Notes: a model not told the origin generated them from the letters alone. Shown: positions 24,416 through 33,150, counted from the first letter of the stretch. The stretch: 64,000 nucleotides of DNA from Nocardia sp. BMG51109 (GCF_000526215.1 NZ_JAFQ01000004.1:620001-684000), one strand, 5' to 3'. Made by a program: numbers and translations.

Positions 24416-25339
24416 TCAGCGCGGCTGCTGCGGATCGCCGTAGCCGGGGGCATCGCCGTACCCCGGCGTCTCGCCGTACCCCGGTCCGCCGTACCCCTGT
24501 TCGGGCCTCCCGGTATCGGGCCGGTAGGCCGCACCGCTGGTCTGCGGCGTCCACTGATCACCGTGCTGCGGCGATCCGGCCCACTGCTGCCGGGCCGCAC
24601 CCTCGTCCTGCCGCGTGACGTCCTCGCGACCACGCTGGTAGGCCTCGGCGTGACCGCGCAACTGCGGCATCTCGCCCTCGACGGTGTCCAGCCAGCCCTC
24701 CCAGCGCTGCTGCATGGGCCGGATCAGGCCGCCACCGACACCGACGATCAGGATGCCGCCGACGGTGGCCAGCACGGTGACCAGGATCGGCGTGGTGACC
24801 GACGTCGCGACGCCGATCTGGTTGAGCGCCGCGATGATGCCGACGCCCCAGATGAACACCGCCGCCAGCCGGGCCAGCATGCGGCCGTAGGACAGCCCGC
24901 TGAGCATGTTGCCGATCAGATCGGTGACCACTCGCGCGATGGCGCCCGCCACACAGACGATGACGATCGCGACGAATGCCCGCGGCAGCCAGGACACGAT
25001 GCCGTTCAGCATCGTGCTGACCGGGTTCGGACCGAATACGCCGAAGCCGATCTGCAGCGCGATCAACAGGATCGCGTAGTAGACCAGCTTGACCAGCAGG
25101 TCGGTGGCGTCGTACCGGCTTCTGGCCAGCATGTCGCTGACGCCGCCACGATCGACCAGCCGATCGAACCCGACCCGCCGCAGGATCCGGTCGGCGACCT
25201 TGGCGACCACCTTCGCGATGATCCAGCCGATGACCATGATCGCCAGGAAGGCGACCAACTTGGGCACGAACGTCGCGATGGCGCTCCACGCGTTCGACAT
25301 GCCCTGCTGAAAATCGATAGCCAAACTGGAGGTGTACAC
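24416..25339 (-). CDS. MscS-like TM-helix-repeat membrane protein
   Basis: Predicted 307 residues with four to five membrane helices, and the conserved TM-helix repeat of CmpX/MscS-like proteins (for example VAFLAIMVIGWIIAKVVAK and AFVAIVIVCVAGAIARVV). A cytoplasmic C-terminal tail rich in Gln, Gly, Tyr and Pro includes short GYGD/GYGE repeats. It lacks the beta domain of full MscS channels, so channel gating is only inferred. The GTG start at 25339 has GAAGGGA upstream. Confidence 0.8.
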   Translation of the reverse strand: MYTSSLAIDFQQGMSNAWSAIATFVPKLVAFLAIMVIGWIIAKVVAKVADRILRRVGFDRLVDRGGVSDMLARSRYDATDLLVKLVYYAILLIALQIGFGVFGPNPVSTMLNGIVSWLPRAFVAIVIVCVAGAIARVVTDLIGNMLSGLSYGRMLARLAAVFIWGVGIIAALNQIGVATSVTTPILVTVLATVGGILIVGVGGGLIRPMQQRWEGWLDTVEGEMPQLRGHAEAYQRGREDVTRQDEGAARQQWAGSPQHGDQWTPQTSGAAYRPDTGRPEQGYGGPGYGETPGYGDAPGYGDPQQPR

Positions 25340-25494
25340 GCGACCCGTCCCTTCGCTATCTTGCCGGCTCCAACTATTTGCCAGAACTGCTACAAATGCG
25401 GTTATACCCCGCTGTGATCATTCGAATCAGCAGTTTGCAAACGTTTTGCTGCCGTGTTGATAACAGGACGTTATCCGGCCGGGTCGCGCGGCGG

Positions 25495-26109
25495 TCAGTA
25501 CGCGGAATTGACGTTGTCCATCGAGCCGTAGCGGTGCGCGGCGTAGTTGCACGCGGCGACGATGTTGGCGACCGGATCCCACACGTCGACCGGCGTGCCC
25601 TCGACGTGGTACGCCTGGAAGGTCGGATCGATCACCTGCAGCAGCCCCTTGGACGGGATGCCCGCCGCGGCGTTGGAGTCGTACAGATTGATGGCCTGCG
25701 GGTTGCCCGTCGACTCGCGCATGATGTTGCGGTAGATGCCGTCGTAGCTGCCCGGGATGCCGCGTGCGGCCATGATGTCCAGCGCCTCGTGGATCCAGCC
25801 GTCCAGGTTGTCCGGGTAGCTGGGGGCCGGCGGCGGGGGCGGCGGCAGCGGCGCGGGCATGGGTGCGGGGGCCGCCGCGGGCTCGGGAACGGGTGCCGGG
25901 GCCTGGGCGGCGGCCGGCTGCACGGGAGCAGGGGTGTCGGCGGCGGCGGTCGCGGCGATCGTCGACGCCAGCGCGGCCGGCTGCACGTCGGCCGTCCGAT
26001 GCCCGCCCGCGGAGGTCACGGCGGCAAAGGCGGCCAGCGCCAGGGTCGCGGATCCGGCGGTCCGCGCGACCGCCTTGGCTCTACTGCTCTTGATGGTCTT
26101 CTTCGACAT
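25495..26109 (-). CDS. secreted transglycosylase SLT-domain protein
   Basis: Predicted 204 residues. A signal-like N-terminus (AVARTAGSATLALAAFAAVT) is followed by a Pro/Ala-rich linker of about 60 residues and a C-terminal soluble-lytic-transglycosylase domain. The catalytic Glu is in YRNIMRESTGNPQAINLYDS near residue 125, followed by SKGLLQVIDPTFQAYH and NIVAACNYAAHRYG. It probably cleaves peptidoglycan glycan strands outside the cell. The ATG at 26109 gives a sensible signal peptide; AGGA lies rather far upstream. Confidence 0.87.
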   Translation of the reverse strand: MSKKTIKSSRAKAVARTAGSATLALAAFAAVTSAGGHRTADVQPAALASTIAATAAADTPAPVQPAAAQAPAPVPEPAAAPAPMPAPLPPPPPPAPSYPDNLDGWIHEALDIMAARGIPGSYDGIYRNIMRESTGNPQAINLYDSNAAAGIPSKGLLQVIDPTFQAYHVEGTPVDVWDPVANIVAACNYAAHRYGSMDNVNSAY

Positions 26110-26945
26110 GCGCGATGGTTTCCTACTCTTGGTGACGGCCGTCCCCGGCCTGCAACAGGCAGCGCGGATCCGGGGCGAGGTCGTCACGCCTCACCCGCGC
26201 ACTGCATGCTTTTGTGGGATTTGTTATGAGAGAGGGGAATTCGCATTCCCCGCCGACACGACTCGGCTCAGCGCCCGCCGGGCGGACCGGCGACGACGCG
26301 GGCGGCATCCGTGGCTGCGGCGGCCACCGAACCCGGCGGCGCGTCCGTCGCGATCGAATTCCGCATCAGCGTTGACAACTCCTCGTGCTGTCCGGGCTCG
26401 AGTCGTATTACGGACCCGAGGTCGGAGGACCGACGAGGTCACAGGATGGTTGCGGTAGGTGAACGTAAACTTAACTAGAAGTGAACAAATGGTGCTGCGG
26501 TTGGGAAAATACCTCGATCCGAACCGGCTATCACACACTGACCTGGGGATTCTTTTGTCACGATAAGGTGTCGTGCGTCACAGAAAAAGTTGCTGTGTCG
26601 TGCTGGACTTAGCCGATTTGCCAGGTTTTTGGCGCACCGGAGACACACTTCGGTAACGCCTCACAGCCACCCGGGGCGGCCCGCTCCGACCTCACAGACC
26701 GCGCTGCGCCATAGCGCATCATCTTGTTACGACCGGTCATCCAAGCGCCATCTGACCGTCACCACCGCGGCAAGGTTGAGCGCGCAAGCTTGTGGCCATA
26801 CCCGGTGCCGGACTTCCACACTCTCCGCCGCGCGGGGCACGGTCACCGCGGATCGAGAACAGGCGATTCGACGCTCACGATCGCGGGGTCCGAGCCGGGT
26901 GCACAGTGCCCGCCGCCCGACAGGGCCCGCTGCCCGGAGGTATCG
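26110..26945. other. 836-bp region without a convincing gene
   Basis: It lies between the leftward transglycosylase and the rightward gene at 26946. Frames here are short, Arg-rich and lack ribosome binding sites. It contains an AT-rich island at about 26455-26600, a small hairpin (GGGGAAT/ATTCCCC) at 26235-26252, and the divergent promoters. I looked for the c-di-AMP riboswitch expected at such loci and did not find its core motifs. Confidence 0.5.
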
Positions 26946-27404
26946 ATGTTCGAGTCCTGTCACTCCCCGTCCGATGTGGCGCATCTACTGAGATTGCGCT
27001 TCGGCTTTCCGGTGCAGCTGTTCGCCGGGCGGCCGTTTCTGTCCTGTGGGCACGCGATAGACGCGATCGCGATGCCGGCCGATATCGGTCGCCTGGTGCG
27101 CGACCGTCTGCGCGCGGCGCCCGCGACGCCCGCCGTCGCCGATGCGCGCAACCGGCGCTGGGTCTTCCTGGCCAACCCGCCCCGGCCGTATCACGGTCGG
27201 CCGGACCGGAACCGGTTCGCGGACTCCGGAGTCACCGTGTTCGACGCGGGGCGCCGGGTGATGCTGCCGATCTCGGACTATCCGCTGGGCTGGCACTGGG
27301 TCAGCGAACCCGTGCCCGGCCGGCTGGTGCTGCCGGGCAGCACCGTGGTGCTGGCCGCGGTGCGCGAAACGTTGCGCGAGGAGCTCGGCCATGTCCCCGC
27401 GTGA
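26946..27404 (+). CDS. 152-aa protein of unknown function, paired with DUF4254
   Basis: Predicted 152 residues starting MFESCHSPSDVAHLLRLRFG, with a central RNRRWVFLANPPRPYHGRPD and ending VREALRE-like helices. The pattern (Trp-Val-Phe-Leu, later VMLPISDYPLGWHWVSEP) is one I have seen in nocardial hypothetical proteins and faintly recalls primase-polymerase N-domains, without catalytic acids that I can assign. The ATG has GGAGG 5 nt upstream. Its end overlaps the DUF4254 gene by 14 bp, so the two are an operon and perhaps a complex. Confidence 0.7.
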   Translation: MFESCHSPSDVAHLLRLRFGFPVQLFAGRPFLSCGHAIDAIAMPADIGRLVRDRLRAAPATPAVADARNRRWVFLANPPRPYHGRPDRNRFADSGVTVFDAGRRVMLPISDYPLGWHWVSEPVPGRLVLPGSTVVLAAVRETLREELGHVPA

Positions 27405-27852
27405 ACCGGCGACGCTGCCGGACTGGCACGAGCTGCTCGCCGCGTTCTGCGGACATCTCGGCGACAAACCCGACGATCACCCGATGGTGCGCTGGGCCCG
27501 CGCGCTCGCCGAACTCCATCTGCGGCGGCACCGCGAGCCCGCGCACGCATCCGAAATCGATTGCGGCCGAGCGGAACTCGTCGCCGTGATCGACGGCTGG
27601 GTGAGCGAACGGGTGCATTCGCCGCAGGCCCGGCGCGGCCTGTATCCGGAGTCGCTCGGCGGTGCCATCGACCGACTCGCCGCCGCCCAGGTGCACGCCA
27701 ATCGATTACTGCACAGCTGCGCGGACATCTCCGACGAGCGCGTGCACAACGCTTGGCACCGGCTGGCCACGCTGGCCGACGACTGGACCGACCTGGTCGC
27801 CGAGGTGCTGCACGGGCAGCCGCGAGTCCGGCAGCGGATGCGGTCGGCATAA
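27391..27852 (+). CDS. DUF4254 family protein
   Basis: Predicted 153 residues, all-helical. DUF4254 features: HPMVRWARALAELHLRRHRE, an EIDCGRAELVAVIDGWV segment, ESLGGAIDRLAAAQVHANRL, and DERVHNAWHRLATLADDWTD. The function is unknown; in other bacteria the family appears in diverse loci. Its start lies inside the upstream gene (14-bp overlap), implying coupled translation. It is convergent with cbs. Confidence 0.78.
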   Translation: MSPREPATLPDWHELLAAFCGHLGDKPDDHPMVRWARALAELHLRRHREPAHASEIDCGRAELVAVIDGWVSERVHSPQARRGLYPESLGGAIDRLAAAQVHANRLLHSCADISDERVHNAWHRLATLADDWTDLVAEVLHGQPRVRQRMRSA

Positions 27853-27917
27853 CATCCGCAACGGCGGCGACATCGGCAGGGGCGCTTGCCGATTCCGGTC
27901 GGCAGCAGGCCGGAACC

Positions 27918-27944
27918 ACGGAGGTACCCGCGCCGGACCTCCGT
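27918..27944. terminator. weak hairpin between DUF4254 and cbs
   Basis: ACGGAGG pairs with CCTCCGT around a GC-rich 13-nt loop that can pair further. It is a plausible bidirectional terminator. Confidence 0.4.
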
Positions 27945-27958
27945 TTCCGGATCGGCGG

Positions 27959-29353
27959 CTACCGTGCGGGCAGACCGGAGCTCGAGAGGAAACCAAGCAG
28001 GTCGTGGCGGGTGATGACGCCGATCGGCTTACCGTCCTCGACCACCATCAGCGCGTCGGTGGACTCCAGGGACTTCGTCGCCGCCGACACCGGTTCCCCG
28101 GAGCCGATCAGCGGGAACGAGTCGCTCATATGCTGGGACACCGGATCGGTGAGCTGCGCACGGCCCTCGAAGACCGCGGAGAGCAGATCGCGCTCCGTGA
28201 CGCTGCCCGCCACCTCACCGGCCATCACCGGCGGTTCGGCGCCGACCACCGGCATCTGCGAGACGCTGTACTCGCGCAGGATCTCGATGGCGTCGCGCAG
28301 CGTCTCCTGCGGATGGGTGTGCACCAGGTCCGGCAGCGCGCCCGACTTGCCGCGCAACACGTCTCCCATGGTCGGCTCCGTGGTGCTGCCGTCCAGGCGG
28401 GTGCGCAGGAAGCCGTAGGAACTCATCCACCGGTCGTTGAAGATCTTCGACATGTAGCCGCGGCCGCCGTCCGGCAGCAGCACGACCACCACCGCGTGCG
28501 GGTCGCGCTCGGCCACCCGCAGCGCCGCGACGACGGCCATCCCGCAGGAGCCGCCGACCAGCAGGCCCTCCTCACGGGCCAGGCGGCGGGTCATATCGAA
28601 GGAGTCGGCGTCGGAGACGGCGATGATCTCGTCCGGAATCGCCGGATCGTAGGCACTGGGCCAGAAGTCCTCGCCCACGCCCTCGACCAGATAGGGCCGG
28701 CCGGAGCCGCCGGAGTACACCGACCCCTCCGGATCGGCGCCGATCACCTGTACCTTTCCGCCGGAGGCCTCCTTGAGGTAGCGGCCCGCGCCGGTGATCG
28801 TGCCGCCGGTGCCGACGCCGGCGACGAAATGGGTGACCGTGCCCTCGGTGTCGCGCCAGATCTCCGGGCCGGTGGTCTCGTAATGGCTGTCCGGACCGCC
28901 GGGGTTGGAGTACTGGTCGGGCTTCCACGCGCCGGGCAGCTCGCGCACGAGGCGGTCGGAAACGCTGTAGTAGCTGTCCGGGTGATCCGGCGGGACGGCG
29001 GTCGGGCACACCACGACCTCGGCGCCGTAGGCGCGCAACACGTTCCGCTTGTCCTCGCTCACCTTGTCGGGGCAGACGAATACGCATCGGTACCCGCGCT
29101 GCTGAGCGACCAGCGCCAGGCCGACGCCGGTGTTGCCGGAGGTCGGTTCGACGATGGTGCCGCCGGGCCGCAGCAGACCCTGCTCCTCGGCGGCATCGAT
29201 CATCTTGACCGCGATGCGGTCCTTCGAGCTGCCGCCCGGGTTCAGGTATTCGATCTTCGCCGCGACCAGGCCGGAATCCGGGCCCACCACGGAGTGCAAC
29301 CGAACGAGCGGGGTGTTGCCGATCAGGTCGACGACATGGTTCGCGATGCGCAT
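27959..29353 (-). CDS. cbs: cystathionine beta-synthase
   Basis: Predicted 464-residue PLP enzyme condensing serine and homocysteine; same length as the mycobacterial protein. The PLP Lys lies in NPGGSSKDRIAVKM near residue 43. EPTSGNTGVGLALVA and GVGTGGTITGAGRYLKE (phosphate loop) follow. Two C-terminal CBS motifs lie from about residue 335 (TMGDVLRGKSGALPDLV; VSQMPVVGAE; KPIGVITRHDLL). With metB it provides reverse and forward transsulfuration, feeding cysteine and hence mycothiol. The ATG at 29353 opens MRIANHVVDLIGNTPLV, the family N-terminus. Confidence 0.95.
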   Translation of the reverse strand: MRIANHVVDLIGNTPLVRLHSVVGPDSGLVAAKIEYLNPGGSSKDRIAVKMIDAAEEQGLLRPGGTIVEPTSGNTGVGLALVAQQRGYRCVFVCPDKVSEDKRNVLRAYGAEVVVCPTAVPPDHPDSYYSVSDRLVRELPGAWKPDQYSNPGGPDSHYETTGPEIWRDTEGTVTHFVAGVGTGGTITGAGRYLKEASGGKVQVIGADPEGSVYSGGSGRPYLVEGVGEDFWPSAYDPAIPDEIIAVSDADSFDMTRRLAREEGLLVGGSCGMAVVAALRVAERDPHAVVVVLLPDGGRGYMSKIFNDRWMSSYGFLRTRLDGSTTEPTMGDVLRGKSGALPDLVHTHPQETLRDAIEILREYSVSQMPVVGAEPPVMAGEVAGSVTERDLLSAVFEGRAQLTDPVSQHMSDSFPLIGSGEPVSAATKSLESTDALMVVEDGKPIGVITRHDLLGFLSSSGLPAR

Positions 29354-29523
29354 GTCCCCATCGTTGCAGAATGTCGCGGCTGCCCCGACGGCCGCCCGCC
29401 ACCGCCGACGGATACGGCCTCCCAGGCATACCCGCGGTCCGCGAATACCCCCTAATTCCCCTATCGGCGAGGCCGTGTCCCGGCACGCCCGGCGGCACCG
29501 CGACGAAGATCCGGTCTTGCGCA

Positions 29524-29529
29524 TATCAT
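29524..29529 (+). promoter_or_regulatory. -10 box TATCAT, leaderless
   Basis: TATCAT is followed by 7 nt and the GTG at 29537, without a ribosome binding site. Confidence 0.45.
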
Positions 29530-29536
29530 CGGCCCG

Positions 29537-30046
29537 GTGAGGATGCCGAAGACCGCCCGCACCACCGCCGTCGTGCTCGGTTCCCTCGGGGCCGCCGCGG
29601 CGATCGCCTCGTCGGCGGCGAGTGCGCAGACCGTCGAGTTCCCGCAGACGCCCAGCCTGTTCTACGGCGGACTCTGCGGGGGCAATATCCGGACCTGGGC
29701 CGACACCAGCCCCGACCAGCCGGGCCGCGCCATCATCAATATCCAGGCGCTACCGATCCAGGGCGTCGGAGACGGCCGGTACCCGTTCGCGCCGCTGTGC
29801 GATGTCGACACCACCGTGGCCTGGCGCAACACCACCACGGGCCAGGCCGGCGAGTTCCGGCAGAACGTGGTGGCCGGCATCTACGGCAGCATCCTGTACG
29901 CCCAGTACCAGGACACCGGCCCGGGGCATATCGAGGTCACGGTCTCCACCGCCAACCAGAACGTCCCGGCCCGCGGCTCCTTCGAGGTGCCCGGCCCGCC
30001 GCCGGGCCCGCCGCCCGCCGAGCCGGCCCCCGCGCCCGCCCCGTAG
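29537..30046 (+). CDS. secreted protein of unknown function
   Basis: Predicted 169 residues. A signal peptide ends ASSAASA before QTVEFPQ. A single beta-rich domain follows (FYGGLCGGNIRTWADTS, then VDTTVAWRNTTTGQAGEF) with two Cys residues that could form a disulfide. A Pro/Ala tail ends the protein. It looks like small Ig-like or allergen-type exported proteins of nocardiae, but I cannot name a family. The leaderless GTG at 29537 is preferred; an ATG at 29543 is the alternative. Confidence 0.7.
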   Translation: MRMPKTARTTAVVLGSLGAAAAIASSAASAQTVEFPQTPSLFYGGLCGGNIRTWADTSPDQPGRAIINIQALPIQGVGDGRYPFAPLCDVDTTVAWRNTTTGQAGEFRQNVVAGIYGSILYAQYQDTGPGHIEVTVSTANQNVPARGSFEVPGPPPGPPPAEPAPAPAP

Positions 30047-30061
30047 TCCCCGATCCACCCA

Positions 30062-30089
30062 GGCCCGCCACGGATTCCCGTGGCGGGCC
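30062..30089 (+). terminator. terminator hairpin
   Basis: GGCCCGCCACGG pairs perfectly with CCGTGGCGGGCC around ATTC, 15 nt past the secreted-protein stop. Its right arm is the first unit of the tandem array that follows. Confidence 0.75.
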
Positions 30090-30335
30090 TCGTCTTCCCG
30101 TGGCGGGCATCGTCACCCCGTGGCGGGCCTCGTCACCCCGGGACCGACCTTCGTCACCCCGGGACCGACCTCGTCACCCCGGGACCGACCTCGTCACCCC
30201 AGGGTGGGCCTCTGTCGCCCAGGGCGAGCCCTAGTCTTCTCATGGCGAGCCCGGTCTTCTCATAGCGGACCCGTCTTCTCACAGCGGACCCGTCTACTCA
30301 CAGCGGACCCGTCTACTCACAGCGGGCCTTGTCGC
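30078..30335 (+). repeat. degenerate 19-21-bp tandem array, about 13 units
   Basis: Units drift gradually from CCGTGGCGGGCCTCGTC through CCCGGGACCGACCTCGTCAC to TCACAGCGGACCCGTCTAC. Neighbouring copies are near identical while distant ones differ. It fills the interval between the secreted-protein gene and the SGNH hydrolase gene. Confidence 0.9.
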
Positions 30336-30440
30336 ACGTGGGACGTGGGCTGCGAAACAACTTCGTGCTCACATCCGCGGAATCCGGCACGATATACGCA
30401 GGCATACAGATGATCGCGCGGCGGAGGGTGGTGTGGTTTC

Positions 30441-31310
30441 GTGTCGAGAACGTGGCGCACATTCGCGGTGACCGGTGCTGCCACGGTGGCGGCCGGTTCG
30501 GGAGCAGGCACCGCCTGGTGGGCGACGTACCGATTGTTGATGCAGCAGGCCCAGGCCGCGCGCACGGTGATCGGCCGGGACACCTCGAAGCCCCCCGAGG
30601 CCGACGGCGTGTATACGGCCGGATGCCGGGCGCCCGAATCCTGGCGCAGCGGCATACCTTTCGATCTGCATCTGATGGTCTTCGGTGATTCGACGGCGGC
30701 CGGTGTCGGCTGCCGCAGCGCGGAGGAGGTGCCGGGCGTGCGGATCGCGCGTGGCCTCGCCGAAACCACGGGGCAGCGCATCCGGCTCAGCACCAAGGCG
30801 ATCTCCGGTGCCACCTCGAAGGGCCTGGCGGGCCAGGTCGACGCGATGTTCGTCGCCGGGCCGCCGCCGGACGCCGCGGTGATTCTGATCGGCGCCAACG
30901 ATGTGACCAAGAAGCATTCGGTATGGCATTCGGCGCAGCGGCTGCGCTCGGCGGTGTCGCGGCTGCACGAGGCCGGCAGCATCGTCGTCGTGGGCACCTG
31001 CCCGGATCTCGGTGCCGTGGTGGCGATTCCGCAGCCGCTGCGCACGGTGGTGCACAGCTGGAGCGTGCGACTGGCCCGGGCGCAGGTGGCCGCGACCAGG
31101 TCGGCGGGCGGCTGCCCGGTGCCGATGGGCAATCTGCTCGGTCACGATTTTCGCACCACACCCGAGGTGTTGTTCTCCGCCGACGGCTTCCATCCCTCGG
31201 CGGCCGGCTACGAACTGGCGGCCACACACCTGCTGCCGGCGCTGCTGCGCGAGCTCGGTGAGCGGGATTCGGGCATACCAGATGTTCCCAGCGCGATCGC
31301 CGCGACGTAG
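30441..31310 (+). CDS. secreted SGNH/GDSL-type hydrolase
   Basis: Predicted 289 residues. An N-terminal Ala/Gly-rich hydrophobic segment probably anchors or exports it. The SGNH domain has block I LMVFGDSTAAGVG (Ser nucleophile near residue 83), block III ILIGANDVTK and block V LFSADGFHPSAAGY with the Asp-x-x-His pair. It probably cleaves ester bonds, with lipid or acylated-wall substrates inferred. It matches the hydrolase beside the thiolase in mycobacteria (Rv1075c from memory). The GTG at 30441 has GGAGG about 13 nt upstream. Confidence 0.86.
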   Translation: MSRTWRTFAVTGAATVAAGSGAGTAWWATYRLLMQQAQAARTVIGRDTSKPPEADGVYTAGCRAPESWRSGIPFDLHLMVFGDSTAAGVGCRSAEEVPGVRIARGLAETTGQRIRLSTKAISGATSKGLAGQVDAMFVAGPPPDAAVILIGANDVTKKHSVWHSAQRLRSAVSRLHEAGSIVVVGTCPDLGAVVAIPQPLRTVVHSWSVRLARAQVAATRSAGGCPVPMGNLLGHDFRTTPEVLFSADGFHPSAAGYELAATHLLPALLRELGERDSGIPDVPSAIAAT

Positions 31311-31379
31311 ATTCGAAAGAGACCGCATTTGTGTACCGAACGGCCGCTTGGTCGTTCGCCACCCGACGAAGGAGTCCTC

Positions 31380-32600
31380 ATGCCAGAGGCCGTCATCGTT
31401 TCCGCTGCCCGCTCCCCCATCGGCCGCGCAGGCAAGGGCTCCCTGGTGAGCATGCGACCGGACGACCTCGCGACGCAGATGGTCCGCGCCGCCCTGGACA
31501 AGGTGCCGGCGCTGGCCGCCACCGATATCGACGACCTGATGCTGGGCTGCGGCCAGCCGGGCGGCGAGGCCGGCTTCAACATGGCCAAGGTGGTGGCCAC
31601 CCAGCTGGGTTACGACTTCCTGCCCGGGGTCACGCTCAACCGCTACTGCTCGTCGTCACTGCAGACCAGCCGCATGGCCTTCCACGCCATCAAGGCCGGT
31701 GAGGGCGACGTGTTCCTCTCCGCCGGCGTCGAGACCGTGTCGCGGTTCCCGAAAGGCACCTCCGACAGCTGGCCGGACACCCACAATCTCGCGTTCGGCG
31801 AGGCGGAGGCCCGCACCGTGAAGCGCGCCGAGGGCGGCTCGGGCGGCTGGACCGACCCGCGCGAGAACGATCAGCTGCCCGACGTCTACATCGCGATGGG
31901 CCAGACCGCCGAGAACGTCGCCCAGTTCACCGGCATCTCCCGGGAGGACCAGGACCACTGGGGCGTGCGCTCGCAGAACCGCGCGGAGGAGGCGATCAAG
32001 TCGGGCTTCTTCGAGCGCGAGATCAGCCCGGTGACGCTGCCCGACGGCAGCGTCGTATCCACCGACGACGGTCCCCGGCCGGGCACCACCTACGAGAAGG
32101 TGTCGCAGCTCAAGCCGGTGTTCCGCCCCGACGGCACGATCACCGCGGGCAATGCCTGCCCGCTCAACGACGGCGCGGCGGCGCTGGTGATCATGAGCGA
32201 CACCAAGGCGAAGGCGCTGGGCCTGACGCCGCTGGCGCGCATCGTCTCCACCGGTGTGTCGGGGCTGTCGCCGGAGATCATGGGCCTGGGCCCGATCGAG
32301 GCCGTACGGCGGGCGCTGAAGCTGGCCGGCAAGACCATCGACGATATCGATCTGTACGAGATCAACGAGGCATTCGCGGTGCAGGTGCTCGGTTCGGCGC
32401 GCGAGCTGAACATGGACCTGGACAAGCTCAACGTCTCGGGCGGTGCGATCGCGCTGGGCCACCCGTTCGGCATGACCGGCGCCCGCATCACCGCCACCCT
32501 GCTCAACAACCTGCAGACCCACGACAAGCAGTTCGGCCTGGAAACCATGTGCGTCGGCGGCGGCCAGGGCATGGCGATGATCATCGAGCGGCTGAGCTGA
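31380..32600 (+). CDS. fadA3: acetyl-CoA C-acyltransferase (thiolase)
   Basis: Predicted 406-residue thiolase. The acyl-carrying Cys is in NRYCSSSLQTS near residue 91; GHPFGMTGARI and CVGGGQGMAM provide the His and second Cys, so the catalytic set is complete. Degradative rather than biosynthetic use is inferred from the fadA3 neighbourhood in mycobacteria (Rv1074c from memory). The ATG has AAGGAG 7 nt upstream; a further upstream frame is spurious. It is followed directly by a hairpin and a decayed repeat array. Confidence 0.93.
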   Translation: MPEAVIVSAARSPIGRAGKGSLVSMRPDDLATQMVRAALDKVPALAATDIDDLMLGCGQPGGEAGFNMAKVVATQLGYDFLPGVTLNRYCSSSLQTSRMAFHAIKAGEGDVFLSAGVETVSRFPKGTSDSWPDTHNLAFGEAEARTVKRAEGGSGGWTDPRENDQLPDVYIAMGQTAENVAQFTGISREDQDHWGVRSQNRAEEAIKSGFFEREISPVTLPDGSVVSTDDGPRPGTTYEKVSQLKPVFRPDGTITAGNACPLNDGAAALVIMSDTKAKALGLTPLARIVSTGVSGLSPEIMGLGPIEAVRRALKLAGKTIDDIDLYEINEAFAVQVLGSARELNMDLDKLNVSGGAIALGHPFGMTGARITATLLNNLQTHDKQFGLETMCVGGGQGMAMIIERLS

Positions 32601-32625
32601 CGCTCCGCCCCTGCGGAAGAAGGGA

Positions 32626-33060
32626 ATCCGGGGGCCTCGCCCCCGGACCCCCGTAGAGACCGGTCCACAACAGGAAATCCGGGGGCCAAGCCCCCGACCC
32701 CCGTGAAGACCCATCCACAACAGGAAATCCGGGGGCCAGGCCCCCCGACCCCCGTGGAAACCCCGTCCACAACAGGGGAACCGGAGCCGAGCCCCCGGAT
32801 CCCGGTGAAAACAAGGCACAAGCTCGCAGAAGGGGTTCGGGGCCAGCCTCGGGACCCCAGCGACAACGAGATCGGCGGCCGCGGCCGCCACCTAGGCACA
32901 GTCCGCAGAAGCGAATCTGGGGCCCGGTCTCCGCACCTCGTAAGAACGATGCCCCGGTAAGAACGAGGCCCGGCCACAACAGGACATCCGGGCCCAGCCC
33001 CGGACCCCGCGAGAACGAGGCCCCCCGGCCACAACAGGAAAAGCCGGGCGGCCAGCTCTT
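32626..33060 (+). repeat. decayed ~51-bp tandem repeat, each unit with a hairpin
   Basis: Units start near 32626, 32677, 32727 and 32779. They share ATCCGGGGGCC, then GCCCCCGGACCCCCGT, and end CCACAACAGGAA. Further right the units are more diverged, with a recognisable copy at about 32975-33045. No coding potential is seen. It fills the 550 bp between the thiolase and DUF1330 genes. Confidence 0.88.
32627..32647 (+). terminator. terminator hairpin, thiolase gene
   Basis: TCCGGGGGC/GCCCCCGGA with a 3-nt loop, 27 nt past the thiolase stop. The same hairpin is repeated in the array downstream. Confidence 0.65.
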
Positions 33061-33150
33061 GGGCCCGGTTTACCTGCCGGGTAATGGACTTCGGGGGTTG
33101 GAGGCGGAATTATCAAGGGCGTCAAGGTAATACGTCTTCAGGAGAGCCGG

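Noticed and set aside
26110..26450. c-di-AMP (ydaO) riboswitch before the transglycosylase
   Set aside because: Conserved loop sequences could not be found by eye on the minus strand; only two simple hairpins are present.
26224..26538. 104-codon minus-strand frame
   Set aside because: Arg-rich, lacks a ribosome binding site and overlaps the AT-rich promoter region.
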